Program-made: the position numbers and the translations under genes
NCBI RefSeq assembly: GCF_001552535.1
Contig: NZ_BCRJ01000003.1
Coordinates: 124,001-188,000 of the forward strand
DNA: 64,000 nucleotides
Direction of reading: 5' to 3'
DNA from: Nocardioides jensenii JCM 1364 = NBRC 14755
Lineage (GTDB): Bacteria > Actinomycetota > Actinomycetes > Propionibacteriales > Nocardioidaceae
In this document: in pieces, positions 54,853-63,068 of the stretch
Layout of the letters: each line of letters starts with the position of its first letter
Position numbering within the stretch: the stretch's first letter is position 1
Notes under the pieces: model-generated
What the model was told of the DNA's origin: nothing
Databases searched by the model: none
What the model saw: only the letters and a program-made list of their open reading frames with translations

Positions 54853-54991
54853 ACCGGCCGTGGCCACGACGTTGTGCGGCGGATGAGGTCCCCCGGACCA
54901 GATCCAGATTTCTTCGGCGCGGTGATCGCCCCGACCGGCCAGCCTTCCTTTGGTGACTGAGACATGTCACCAGTCCACCAAGGAGCTGTCC

Positions 54992-55159
54992 GTGAGCAAG
55001 CCCACCGATGCACCCAGCGGCGCGCCCGACCGTGACCCTGTCCAGGAGGTCCGAGCCCACCTCGAGCAGGCAATGGCCTCGCTCGACCGGCTGCGCGAGG
55101 TACTGCCACCACCGAGCAGCATGCGCCCGCCCGATGCGGCAGACGGTGAGTCGGCATGA
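54992..55159 (+). CDS. Very small hypothetical protein coupled to the next gene
   Basis: 55 residues from a GTG with AAGGAG 7 bp upstream. It is a single amphipathic helix (DPVQEVRAHLEQAMASLDRL) between flexible ends. Its TGA overlaps the ATG of the next gene (ATGA), supporting real translation. Function is unknown. Confidence 0.55.
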   Translation: MSKPTDAPSGAPDRDPVQEVRAHLEQAMASLDRLREVLPPPSSMRPPDAADGESA

Positions 55160-55872
55160 CCGCCGAAGACACCACGCTGCACGCCACCGATGCCGTCTTC
55201 GCCGCCGAGCAGGCCATGGGACGCGCCCTCCGGGTGGTCGACGACCTCCACACCACCATCAACTCCGCGCTCCGCGTGCTCGACGACGCCGAACTCGACT
55301 CGGCCAAGGCGAGACTCACCGACCGCGGCGACTTCTACCTCGACACCGCAGCCGAGCACATTGCCCGACTACAGACTCGTGTCGGTGACCTGCCACATCA
55401 GAGTGACGAACTCTATGGCTACCTCACTCTGGCCTCCGCCTCACTCACCGAGGCGCACAACCTCCTCAACGAGACCGACGCCTCCGATCCCGAGCTCGCC
55501 AGGGATGTCGCGCAGCTGAAAACACGGATCGCCGTTGTGAGCGAGATGGTCTCGCTCGCCCAACCCCTGGCGCGCCTAGCAACCCGCCACGTCGACGGCG
55601 CGCGCCACGCCTGCCAGCAGGTCACCCCAGCGACCCTGCTGGATTCGGTCACGCTTGAGCGCAGCATCGTGACCGCTGGCAAAGAGCTCGGCCGCGCGGA
55701 CGAGGATGTGCGGCTGCTCGAAGAGGTCGTGGACCACTCCGCAGCCAACGCTCGACAGGCCACCGGCATCGCCTGCGAGATCTCCGACAACGCCCGCCGA
55801 CGCATGGCCGAGCACGGCCGCGCCCCGGCCCCCACGGCGGCGGCCCCGGCCGCCGGAGCCCCGACGAGGTAA
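55156..55872 (+). CDS. Hypothetical coiled-coil-like helical protein
   Basis: 238 residues, essentially all helix with heptad-like spacing over about 10-205 (TDAVFAAEQAMGRALRVVDD, LTLASASLTEAHNLLNETDA, TAGKELGRADEDVRLLEEVV). A Pro/Ala-rich tail closes it. No catalytic motif or membrane segment is present. The length and heptads suggest an oligomerising or tethering protein. It is coupled to the tiny gene upstream and lies 15 bp before the DnaA-IV gene. Confidence 0.7.
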   Translation: MTAEDTTLHATDAVFAAEQAMGRALRVVDDLHTTINSALRVLDDAELDSAKARLTDRGDFYLDTAAEHIARLQTRVGDLPHQSDELYGYLTLASASLTEAHNLLNETDASDPELARDVAQLKTRIAVVSEMVSLAQPLARLATRHVDGARHACQQVTPATLLDSVTLERSIVTAGKELGRADEDVRLLEEVVDHSAANARQATGIACEISDNARRRMAEHGRAPAPTAAAPAAGAPTR

Positions 55873-55887
55873 GGGCGGGAGGACGTC

Positions 55888-56835
55888 ATGGAACTCGACC
55901 AAGGCGGCCGGCGGCTCGCCGGCCTCGTGCTCGATGCCGCCGGCCGCGGCCATCACGACCAGATCACTGACCTGATCGCACCGCTCGACGACGACCAACT
56001 GCGGGCCCTCGTGACGGTACTGGCCTTCCAGGTTGAGCAGACCATGCCCGCCTCCTCTGGTGCCACCGGCCCGGCAGCGGTGTGCGAGTTGGCCATCAAC
56101 GCCGTCGCCCCGATGTTCGGCACCACTGCGGAGGCGATCCTGAGTGCCGAACGCAGCCGCCCCGTCAGCGACGCCCGCGCGGTGGCCATGACGGTCGCCC
56201 GCCAGGCCGGGCTGTCGTTGCCCTCGATCGCCGAGCACTTCAACAAGAACCACGGCTCGGTGATTCACGCCGTACGCCGCACTGCCGAACGTCCCCGGCT
56301 GACCGATGCCGCTGCCCGTGTGAGCCAACACGTCAACAGTAGCTACACCGCCCGGCTCCCCCGACCCGGTGACGAGGCGACAGTCGTAAGCCTCCACGAG
56401 CAACCGCCTGCGTCGTCGTTCAATCCAGACGGACCGATCGAGCAAGCCGTCGTCGCGGCCGCCGCTGAGTTCGGCACCACCCCCGAGGTCCTCCTGGGAC
56501 CCGACCGCACTCGCACGGCCGCCGACGCCCGGGCCGTGGCCATGACCGCAGCCCGGATGGACGGGCATACCCTGCCCAAGATCGCAGCTCACTTCCAGCG
56601 CGACCACACCACAGTCCTGCAGGCCACCCGGCGTATCGAGAAGACCCCGCCGCTGCGCGACCTCGCCGCGAAGATCGCCACCGGCCTTCCCCAGGAGCCG
56701 GTTCGCGCAGGTACGAGAGGGGTCGACGTCGAAGAGCAGATCCCCACCAACATCCACTGCTCCCGCAGCCTCAACGAGCAGCAGAGGGCGGTTCCCGTCG
56801 CCAGTGCTCGGGCCCAGCTGCGGGTGGCCCCGTGA
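55888..56835 (+). CDS. Protein of two tandem DnaA domain-IV (DNA-binding) repeats without AAA+ domain
   Basis: 315 residues; GGGAGG precedes the ATG. Repeat 1 (about 65-140) reads MFGTTAEAILSAERSRPVSD, AVAMTVARQAGLSLPSIAEHF and KNHGSVIHAVRR. Repeat 2 (about 185-255) reads EFGTTPEVLLGPDRTRTAAD, AVAMTAARMDGHTLPKIAAHF and RDHTTVLQATRRIE. RDHTTVLxAxRRI is the DnaA signature that reads the DnaA box; repeat 2 is near-canonical, repeat 1 has D to N and T to G changes. The AAA+ and domain I are absent, so it cannot unwind DNA itself. It may bind TTATCCACA boxes as a repressor, activator or origin organiser. The 50-residue start and 50-residue end are unassigned. It overlaps the nuclease gene by 4 bp. 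Confidence 0.85.
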   Translation: MELDQGGRRLAGLVLDAAGRGHHDQITDLIAPLDDDQLRALVTVLAFQVEQTMPASSGATGPAAVCELAINAVAPMFGTTAEAILSAERSRPVSDARAVAMTVARQAGLSLPSIAEHFNKNHGSVIHAVRRTAERPRLTDAAARVSQHVNSSYTARLPRPGDEATVVSLHEQPPASSFNPDGPIEQAVVAAAAEFGTTPEVLLGPDRTRTAADARAVAMTAARMDGHTLPKIAAHFQRDHTTVLQATRRIEKTPPLRDLAAKIATGLPQEPVRAGTRGVDVEEQIPTNIHCSRSLNEQQRAVPVASARAQLRVAP

Positions 56836-57356
56836 AGGGCCTCATCGCCACCGCCACCGCCGCGATCGCCGTCCTCGTCGCCGGCGGGATCAAGGCTGAC
56901 CTGCCCGGCGCCCCCGCCGACCCGGGCGGCACCGAGGGTGCCGTCACCCGGGTCCGCGTCGTGGCGGTCGTCGACGGCGACACGCTGCGCGTCGAGGACC
57001 TCGACGGCGGCGGTCTCGGCCGGGTCCGCCTGCTCGGCATCGACGCCCCCGAAGTTGCCCATCCCCCGAAGCCGGCCGAGTGCTACGCCACCGAAGCCAC
57101 CGAGCAGCTCAAGCAGCTGACACCGGTCGGCAGCACCGTCGTCCTCACCACCGACACCGGCCAGCCCGACATCGACCGCTACGGCCGGATGCTGCGCTAC
57201 GTCGACGATGCCGCCACTGACGCAGCCCGCGAACTCCTGGACGCCGGCGCAGCGCGGATCTACGACACCGACCAGCAGCTCGCCCGCGAGAGCGACTACG
57301 CCGCGGCCGCACAGGACGCCCACAACGCCGAGTCCGGCCTATGGGGCAACTGCTGA
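56832..57356 (+). CDS. Thermonuclease (staphylococcal nuclease-like) with N-terminal signal/anchor
   Basis: 174 residues from a GTG overlapping the upstream stop (GTGA). A signal or anchor helix at about 4-20 is followed by an SNase fold. VTRVRVVAVVDGDTLRVED, GRVRLLGIDAPEV and DRYGRMLRYV carry the conserved Asp, Arg, Glu and Arg catalytic and calcium-binding residues. It would degrade DNA or RNA outside the membrane. Two cysteines (one near CYATEA, one at the last residue) might pair. A secreted nuclease beside a conjugation system is curious: it could process competing DNA or clear extracellular DNA. Confidence 0.87.
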   Translation: MKGLIATATAAIAVLVAGGIKADLPGAPADPGGTEGAVTRVRVVAVVDGDTLRVEDLDGGGLGRVRLLGIDAPEVAHPPKPAECYATEATEQLKQLTPVGSTVVLTTDTGQPDIDRYGRMLRYVDDAATDAARELLDAGAARIYDTDQQLARESDYAAAAQDAHNAESGLWGNC

Positions 57357-57451
57357 GGACCAGCTGATCGCTCCCACCCCTGGGCCGGACTTAGGAGACC
57401 AGGAGGACCGGTGCAACCGGTGCCGGTTCCGACATCCCACAGGGAGTCAGC

Positions 57452-57673
57452 ATGAGCGACTACACCGCTCGCGAGGAAGCAGCACTTGAGGAAGAGGCCC
57501 GCCATCGCGCCGAGGAGATCCGGGCCACCGAGGAAGCCGCGGCGGCCGACACCGGTCCCTCCCCGGACGCTGAGATCGCGCAGGTCCACCGATCGGGTCG
57601 TCAGCACGACCACACCGACACCGCCGCCTATCAGCGTCCCCAGCTTGGCCGCCGTCGCGGCCCGCGCCGATAG
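57452..57673 (+). CDS. Small charged hypothetical protein
   Basis: 73 residues, with GGGAG before the ATG. An acidic helix (AREEAALEEEARHRAEEIRATE) precedes a basic, His-rich disordered tail. It lies between the thermonuclease and another small gene with a clear site. It is probably translated but unrecognised. Confidence 0.5.
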   Translation: MSDYTAREEAALEEEARHRAEEIRATEEAAAADTGPSPDAEIAQVHRSGRQHDHTDTAAYQRPQLGRRRGPRR

Positions 57674-57692
57674 CCCCGGGAGGTGTTCAGCG

Positions 57693-57866
57693 ATGGCTGC
57701 ACCGCTCGCGCCGGTCACCCCTGCCGATCACGGCCAGTCGACGGTGCGCTGGGTCGACTGCTCACACCGGCTGGGCCCACTGCCGTGCATGAATCACAAG
57801 CCGCACGCAGGTGACGGACATGGTTGCGTTCACCACTCCACGTCCGGCTTCGAGGACGACGAGTAG
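57693..57866 (+). CDS. Small Cys/His-rich protein, possible zinc-binding
   Basis: 57 residues from the ATG at 57693, with GGAGGTG 7 bp upstream. Three cysteines and five or more histidines (DCSHRLGPLPCMNHKPHAGD, GHGCVHHST) could hold one zinc ion. Too short for any named family. It ends 25 bp before the convergent M48-like gene. Confidence 0.5.
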   Translation: MAAPLAPVTPADHGQSTVRWVDCSHRLGPLPCMNHKPHAGDGHGCVHHSTSGFEDDE

Positions 57867-57891
57867 GCACGTGGACTGCCCACGCGCGGGC

Positions 57892-58758
57892 TCAGTCGGG
57901 CACCAGGTGCAGCCGCGGCCGCTGAGGCGGCGTCGCGGAAGCTTCGAGGCGGTGCAGTCGCTCGAGTGTCATCGGATACCCGTAGCGGCGAAGCAGCCCC
58001 GCCAGTACCCCGCCCAGCCCGAGCTCGACCACCAACTGGTCCGCACCAGCATCTGCCCTCGCCTCGATCACGCGGCCGGCCGCCGGCACCAGATAGGTCA
58101 GCGCGATGACCGTCCCACCCAGCAGCCCCGGCCATGTCCGGCCCTCAGCGACCGACTGCACCACGCAGATCCCGCCCACGACGCCGCGCAGCGTCCAGGC
58201 CACCCGCATGAACGGCAGCCAGGCGAACGCCTGGCCCACACCGCGGAACGCGGCAACCACCATCCGCCACGGCGTCGTGGCTGCCAGCACCGCAGTCTCC
58301 AACCGCGGACGGATCGCCCGGCGCCGACCGACCGCGTGCGCCAGCACCGCCACGGCCTCCGCACCACTCACGGCACCGCGGTAGGTCCCCTCCACCAGTC
58401 CCGGCGTGATGACCACCGCCCGGTGCCCGATCGCCAACGCCACCGGCGTCTGCGGACGCTGCACACGTCGCACGTACAGGGAACCGACGTCAATGCCGCG
58501 TCCACCCAGCTCGGCCAGGACCGGCGCCATCACCCGGGCCTCGGCCTCCGACGCAGGCCGCGATCCGGTCAGCAACCCGAGCGCTGTGTCCTCAAGTTGA
58601 CCCAGTGCCAAGGCAACCAACACGGCCGCCCAAGCCAGGAACAGCACCAAACCCAGCAACGGTGGAACCACAGCGAACACGACCACGGCGAGCACGAAAC
58701 TCACCAGCAACGCCGGCCCGAGGGTCACCACCCTCAGCACCGTCATCGGAACCTTCAT
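57892..58758 (-). CDS. M48-like membrane protein with degenerate zinc site (likely pseudoprotease)
   Basis: 288 residues from the ATG at 58758 (GGAGGTG 6 bp upstream; the ATG at 58773 lacks a site). Two membrane helices at about 10-55, then the M48/HtpX-like fold with AVAIGHRAVVITPGLVEG and EAVAVLAHAVGRRR. The family's catalytic HExxH reads HAVGR, so the base Glu and second zinc His are lost. The later EARADAGADQ still resembles the third-ligand helix. It would sit in the membrane with its fold in the cytoplasm. Probably a binding or regulatory protein rather than a protease. Divergent from the gene at 58988. Confidence 0.7.
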   Translation of the reverse strand: MKVPMTVLRVVTLGPALLVSFVLAVVVFAVVPPLLGLVLFLAWAAVLVALALGQLEDTALGLLTGSRPASEAEARVMAPVLAELGGRGIDVGSLYVRRVQRPQTPVALAIGHRAVVITPGLVEGTYRGAVSGAEAVAVLAHAVGRRRAIRPRLETAVLAATTPWRMVVAAFRGVGQAFAWLPFMRVAWTLRGVVGGICVVQSVAEGRTWPGLLGGTVIALTYLVPAAGRVIEARADAGADQLVVELGLGGVLAGLLRRYGYPMTLERLHRLEASATPPQRPRLHLVPD

Positions 58759-58987
58759 CTCGAGCACCTCCATCGGTCAGCACTAGTGCGAATCTCTCGA
58801 CTTTGTCCCGAGGTGATCGTCCGACGACTTCCACGCGACTTAGGCGAACAAGACCAGTCTGTGGCCACCCGCCGACACCAACGGAGTTATCCACAGGCTC
58901 AACTCACGGGCGAGCACTAACCGGCTCGAAGACGGCTTCATGGAGCAGACCCGATCCCGGACCGCCCCAGACCGAAAGGACACCCCG
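58759..58987. promoter_or_regulatory. Divergent promoter region with GCACTAGTGC palindrome and DnaA box
   Basis: A perfect 10-bp palindrome GCACTAGTGC lies at 58780-58789, just upstream of the leftward M48-like gene. A perfect DnaA box TTATCCACA lies at 58887-58895 on the plus strand, 92 bp before the rightward gene. The same two site types stand together in front of the tad operon (51453-51494), which suggests common control of the two regions. Confidence 0.55.
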
Positions 58988-59341
58988 GTGAAGATCCTCG
59001 GTGACGACGACAGCTGGGACCGCCTCGGCTCCATCACGCAGTTGCTGCACCAGGTCGCATCCCGCGTCTGGGACGACGCAGAGCCGGACTCTCCACTGCA
59101 GTCTCTGGGACTCGGCGTCTACCTGGCACAAGCCCAAGCCTCTGCGCTCCTCCCCGAGGGCTACCAACTGCCCGACGTCGACATCGAGGACCTCGACAAC
59201 CAGAGCGCACTGCAACTGCTCACGGCCGCGGAGGAGCTCACCCGGCCACTTCCTGCGCATCTCCCCGACCTGGTCAACAGCTCCCAACTGGTGGCCGACC
59301 TGTGCGACCTGATCCGGGAGGCACGCGGCCTTGGATGCTGA
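58988..59341 (+). CDS. Hypothetical protein, first of a two-gene rightward unit
   Basis: 117 residues from a GTG with GAAAGGA upstream; a further in-frame ATG at 58940 is a weaker choice. The product is acidic and helical (LGSITQLLHQVASRVWDDAE, LQLLTAAEELTRPLPAHLPD). It overlaps the next gene by 11 bp. No family is recognised. Confidence 0.6.
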   Translation: MKILGDDDSWDRLGSITQLLHQVASRVWDDAEPDSPLQSLGLGVYLAQAQASALLPEGYQLPDVDIEDLDNQSALQLLTAAEELTRPLPAHLPDLVNSSQLVADLCDLIREARGLGC

Positions 59342-60869
59342 CCACCCACGCTTCGCCGACGTCGACGACGCGCTCTTCGACACCACGCGGATCCCACGCA
59401 CCTCGCGGGACATCCGCACCGTAGGCGAGCTGCTGCACGACGTCGACCACTCCGCGCGCCAACTGTTGTTGGACGTCACCGGCGACGACGCCGGCCGACT
59501 CCTACACGCCTGGCCCGGCCTGGTCACGGCCGCAGCGTCGCTGTGGAACAGCCTGCCCGGCCAAGGCCCCCGCGATGTCGTCTACCCCCGAGACGTTCCG
59601 ATCACCCACCTCGCCGCTCTCGCCGGGGCGATCGGCCAGAGCCTCCAACGCACCAGCTGGCCACCTACAAGCCGGCCCGATCCGCGGCTGACACAGATGG
59701 CCAGAACTTTCAGGCAAGCCCGCGACCTCGTGCACCGCTACGGCGCCGAGATCCCTCTCCATCGCTCTGGGACCTTCCGCGACCTCGAGGCCGCCCGTGC
59801 ACGGACCATGCACTCCCTCTACATATCTGCCCACGCCCTTGGGGTTTCCCTGCACCAGTACGGGCAAGCACGCTACGAGGCGTCCCTGGAGAGCGACAGC
59901 CCCCTCCAGCTCAGCCAACTCCACTCTGCCTACGCACTGCGGCCCACCACCGGATGGATTGGCCGGATGTCCGTCTCCGAGAGACTCGCCGGACGCTACC
60001 TCGACGGACGCTTCACCGAGACACTCCAGGGCGAAGCCATAGCACCCATCGAGGACGACACTCGTCTCCCCCGAGCCCTCGCAGGATGGGACATCCAGGC
60101 CCACCGCACCCTCGCCTCCGACGCATGGCCGACCAACATGGTCCTCATCACACGCACCCAAGGCCTCATCGCCGGTGCCGCGATGGTGCTCGTCGATGCC
60201 GCACAACTCGCCGGCCACCTCGAGCCCACCGACCGGCTCATCCCCGCGATCGCCGAGACTGGCCGTGCTTGGAGCAACCTCGCCAGCCGCTGGGGGGACC
60301 TGACTCTCCCTCACGCCCGCCTGGATCCCAACCTGATGCGCGCTGCAGCCGAACTCCGCGCCGCCTACCGCGAGCTCACCCACGACGCCACCACAATGGC
60401 GAGCCTCACCGTCATCGCCACCAGGCCCGGCCTCGAACGCGGCACCATGGCGTCCCTCCACGCCCTCGAGTCCGGCGCCGAACTCGCCTACGTCGTCGCC
60501 GAAAAGGCCAGCACCCCAGGACTCACCGGCCCCGCGCGGGCGCTCTCCATCCGTGCCCACAACGACATCGAGCTCGGCCTGGCCGACCCCCACCCCGACG
60601 GTGACGTCGTCTGGGTCTCGCCAGCCGCCATCCTCGCTCGCAGAACAATCCTGGTACCGCCGCCAGTGCGGGAGTCGCTGCGTGCGGCGAGTGCAAGTAC
60701 CGCTGCCGCGACATCCGTTGCCGCGGCGGTGACGACGGTTGTCCTTGCCAATAGCCAAGACGCGGCAACGGCCAGTGAGCCACAGCAGCCGCACAAGAGT
60801 CACCTTCGGTCAAACGCTGCATCACGCGCCTGTCCCGACATCTCGTCCGCCCGGGCTCTCGCGCCGTGA
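59331..60869 (+). CDS. Large hypothetical helical protein
   Basis: 512 residues from a TTG with GGGAGG about 8 bp upstream. The whole chain is predicted helical with regular Ala/Leu spacing (VTAAASLWNSLPGQGPRD, MHSLYISAHALGVSLHQYGQ, LIAGAAMVLVDAAQLAGHLE, MRAAAELRAAYRELTHDATT). A Ser/Ala stretch near 450-475 (ASASTAAATSVAAAVTTVVL) could be a weak membrane helix. No catalytic or nucleotide motif is visible. It is the last confident gene before the integrase end. The frame and codon usage are typical of its neighbours. Confidence 0.65.
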   Translation: MDADHPRFADVDDALFDTTRIPRTSRDIRTVGELLHDVDHSARQLLLDVTGDDAGRLLHAWPGLVTAAASLWNSLPGQGPRDVVYPRDVPITHLAALAGAIGQSLQRTSWPPTSRPDPRLTQMARTFRQARDLVHRYGAEIPLHRSGTFRDLEAARARTMHSLYISAHALGVSLHQYGQARYEASLESDSPLQLSQLHSAYALRPTTGWIGRMSVSERLAGRYLDGRFTETLQGEAIAPIEDDTRLPRALAGWDIQAHRTLASDAWPTNMVLITRTQGLIAGAAMVLVDAAQLAGHLEPTDRLIPAIAETGRAWSNLASRWGDLTLPHARLDPNLMRAAAELRAAYRELTHDATTMASLTVIATRPGLERGTMASLHALESGAELAYVVAEKASTPGLTGPARALSIRAHNDIELGLADPHPDGDVVWVSPAAILARRTILVPPPVRESLRAASASTAAATSVAAAVTTVVLANSQDAATASEPQQPHKSHLRSNAASRACPDISSARALAP

Positions 60870-61310
60870 CGCGGCCGGCGTCGAAATTTCACCCCTCGCC
60901 CACAACATCCGCGTCACTGAGAACACCGACCAACTCGCACGCGAATGATCGCGCAGAGCAGTTCGTACCTTGCATCAGGCGGCTCCTGGGTCAATGCAGT
61001 TCGAGCAGCGTTCGACACCGCACCTGACGCTAACCGTGATGTCCACTCGGGGGTGCTGAAGGTGGAGATCTTGCGAAGGTTCGCCCGATGGCCGTCGACT
61101 CCTCCAGCGACGCGGACACATTCAGCGCAGGCCACGGCCGCCGAACCGGATCTCATGCCTTTGGCGCCCGATCAGCACGCCGACTCGCCAAGTGTCCGGG
61201 CGAAAAAACTACCGGCTGAATTTGATCGCCCTCACCTGGTTGCCGCACTTAGGTGACCAGAAGGCTCGGGCGCATCTACGCCCGCCATAGCGGCTCTACT
61301 GGAGGTTGGC
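60870..61310. other. Stretch without a convincing gene before the integrase end
   Basis: Frames here are short and start without ribosome sites. An open frame at 60945-61256 has a partly protein-like patch (SYLASGGSWVNAVRAAFDTA, GVLKVEILRRF), which may be a gene remnant. No repeats or sites were seen. Confidence 0.4.
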
Positions 61311-61532
61311 ATGAGCGACTACGCGACTCAGAGCGGGACCGAGATTGCCGAGCGCTTCCCCGCCCTGCCAGAGAATGTCGCCGATCGACTCCTAAACTTG
61401 CTGCTTCCATGCGCCCTCGTTCCGGGCAGCTGCGAAACAGACTCGACAAGCCTGAGCGGCAAGTCGCCCGCCCCGGATGCCACCAGGGCCACTCAGAGCG
61501 AAGGAATGTCGTCCGAGCCACTGGCGTCCTGA
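61311..61532 (+). CDS. Doubtful small protein convergent with the integrase gene
   Basis: 73 residues with GGAGG 6 bp before the ATG. It opens MSDYATQSGTEIAERFPALP. The C-terminal 13 codons run over the integrase 3' end on the other strand. The site argues for translation; the odd composition argues against. Low confidence. Confidence 0.25.
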   Translation: MSDYATQSGTEIAERFPALPENVADRLLNLLLPCALVPGSCETDSTSLSGKSPAPDATRATQSEGMSSEPLAS

Positions 61533-63037
61533 AGAAGCATCGCACTCGGCTTGACCTCGACCCGTCCAGGATCGAAAACGCGGCCACGAACCACAGCCCG
61601 CTTGATTGTCACGTCGAGCAGGAGGCGGACCACTTCGCGCTGGTCCATAAGGTCGGCATTTGCCCAGCCGTCCTGAAGTGTGGCAGCACTCAACAGTCGT
61701 CGCAGGGCAGGTGAGGACACGGCAGCAACCTGTTGACCGCGCAGATCCTCGATTGCGTCCTCGATTCGCCGTGTCTCTGCCGCATAGGCTCGAAGGGTCA
61801 GTTCGCCCGAATCACGCAATGCCTCGACTTCCTCAAGTTCGGACTCTCGCTCCGATATGCGTGAGGAGATGTCGGGGCCCTTGGCTGCAGCAGTCTCGCG
61901 CCGCCTGTGCGCCTCCGCCAAGGCACCCTGGAAGTCGGGACGCTCAAAAAGCGCCAACAGAACCTCCTCGATCCGTTCGTCGACGCGATTCGCCGTCGCT
62001 GTGACTCTCATGCACCCCTCATGGCGGCAGACATAGGCCCGCGGCATTCGGGACAGATTAGTGGCGGCCTTCACGCGCGCCCCGCATTCTCCGCAACGCG
62101 CGATGCCGGAGAGCAGATGCCTCGGCTCAGGACCGCGGGGGGCGCTCACGCTCAGCCGCGCTGGGTCGACAAGGAGCGCGTGCAGTCGTAGCCAGGTCCC
62201 GTACTCGATGACGGGGTCCCAATCGGCTTGCCCGATATCCTCGCCTCGATGCACTCGGCGACCAGCAATCGTCGGATTCCGCAGCAGCTGACGCAATGTC
62301 GACGGTTCCCAGAGCGTCACGACGCCCGCAGGATCGTGTTCCAGCGTCTGACGCCGCGGCCGTCGCGGAGTCGGGACACCGCGCGCGTTGAGGTCACGGC
62401 AGATGCCGCGCAGCGTGGCACCGTCCAGAAGCGCGGCGGCGGCATCAGCGAGAACCTGAGCCTCGGGCGACAGTCGGGACGGATCATCCTCCGAGTACGG
62501 GGTCTGACGTACCAGCACCCCCGTGGTCGGTTCGTACTCACGGCGGTAGCCGTACGGTAAGCGGCCGTGCGGACGGCGCCTATCCGCGTTGGTCGCTACA
62601 GTCCTCAGATTGCGATCACGGATGTCGCTAGCCTCGCGCTCAGCCAGGAGCGCGTCCAGCCCGGTGGAGAGCCGGTCATCGGCTCGGGTCAAGTCGAATC
62701 GTCGTCCCTTGTAGACGAGGTGGACGCCAGCGTCGTGACAGGCAGACCGCAGACGGACGTAGTCCTCCAGATCGCGGGACGCCCTGCTCATCTCCCAAAC
62801 AAGAGCAACATCAACCGCTCGCCCGCGAATCAGGTCGAGTGCCTCCTCGAAGCCTTCACGCTCACGCTTCCGATAAGCGCTGGCAGACCGATCGTCGTCG
62901 CGGATGGTGTGCGTAATGACGACACCGTTGGCTGTCGCCCAGCGCTCGTTCTCGCGGAGTTGCGTGCTGACGCTCGCACCGCGTCGTTTGGGATCGCGGC
63001 TCGCGCGTCCGTAGGACAAGCCCGTTTCGGGAGGCAC
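61493..63037 (-). CDS. int: Large serine recombinase (phage-type integrase)
   Basis: 514 residues from a GTG. The resolvase domain opens LSYGRASRDPKRRG (catalytic Ser in the GRAS turn) and contains VWEMSRASRDLEDYVRLRSA. It is followed by a recombinase domain (LRGICRDLNARGVPTP, LRQLLRNPTIAGRRVHRG). A zinc-ribbon (IARCGECGARV to YVCRHEGCMRV) and a coiled coil (SRISERESELEEVEALRDSG) complete the phiC31-like layout. It would join attP and attB. Its start faces a slice of host tadA about 30 bp away, so it appears to be the integrase of the large element at its right end. Excision factor not seen. Confidence 0.93.
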   Translation of the reverse strand: MPPETGLSYGRASRDPKRRGASVSTQLRENERWATANGVVITHTIRDDDRSASAYRKREREGFEEALDLIRGRAVDVALVWEMSRASRDLEDYVRLRSACHDAGVHLVYKGRRFDLTRADDRLSTGLDALLAEREASDIRDRNLRTVATNADRRRPHGRLPYGYRREYEPTTGVLVRQTPYSEDDPSRLSPEAQVLADAAAALLDGATLRGICRDLNARGVPTPRRPRRQTLEHDPAGVVTLWEPSTLRQLLRNPTIAGRRVHRGEDIGQADWDPVIEYGTWLRLHALLVDPARLSVSAPRGPEPRHLLSGIARCGECGARVKAATNLSRMPRAYVCRHEGCMRVTATANRVDERIEEVLLALFERPDFQGALAEAHRRRETAAAKGPDISSRISERESELEEVEALRDSGELTLRAYAAETRRIEDAIEDLRGQQVAAVSSPALRRLLSAATLQDGWANADLMDQREVVRLLLDVTIKRAVVRGRVFDPGRVEVKPSAMLLQDASGSDDIPSL

Positions 63038-63068
63038 GCGGCAAGGATACTTTACATATCCCTTTTTG
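63038..63068. other. Candidate attachment-site junction beside the integrase
   Basis: Between the integrase start and the tadA slice lies an AT-rich stretch with GGATACTTTACATATCC (63045-63061, inverted 5-bp arms GGATA and TATCC). TadA coding similarity begins at about 63069 (LLAGENI). Serine integrases act on such short imperfect palindromes, with attP next to their own gene. The core dinucleotide cannot be named. Confidence 0.45.

Noticed and set aside
60945..61256. 103-codon plus-strand frame after the large helical protein
   Set aside because: Part is protein-like, but there is no ribosome site and the second half is Pro/Thr/Ala noise; kept only as a possible remnant.
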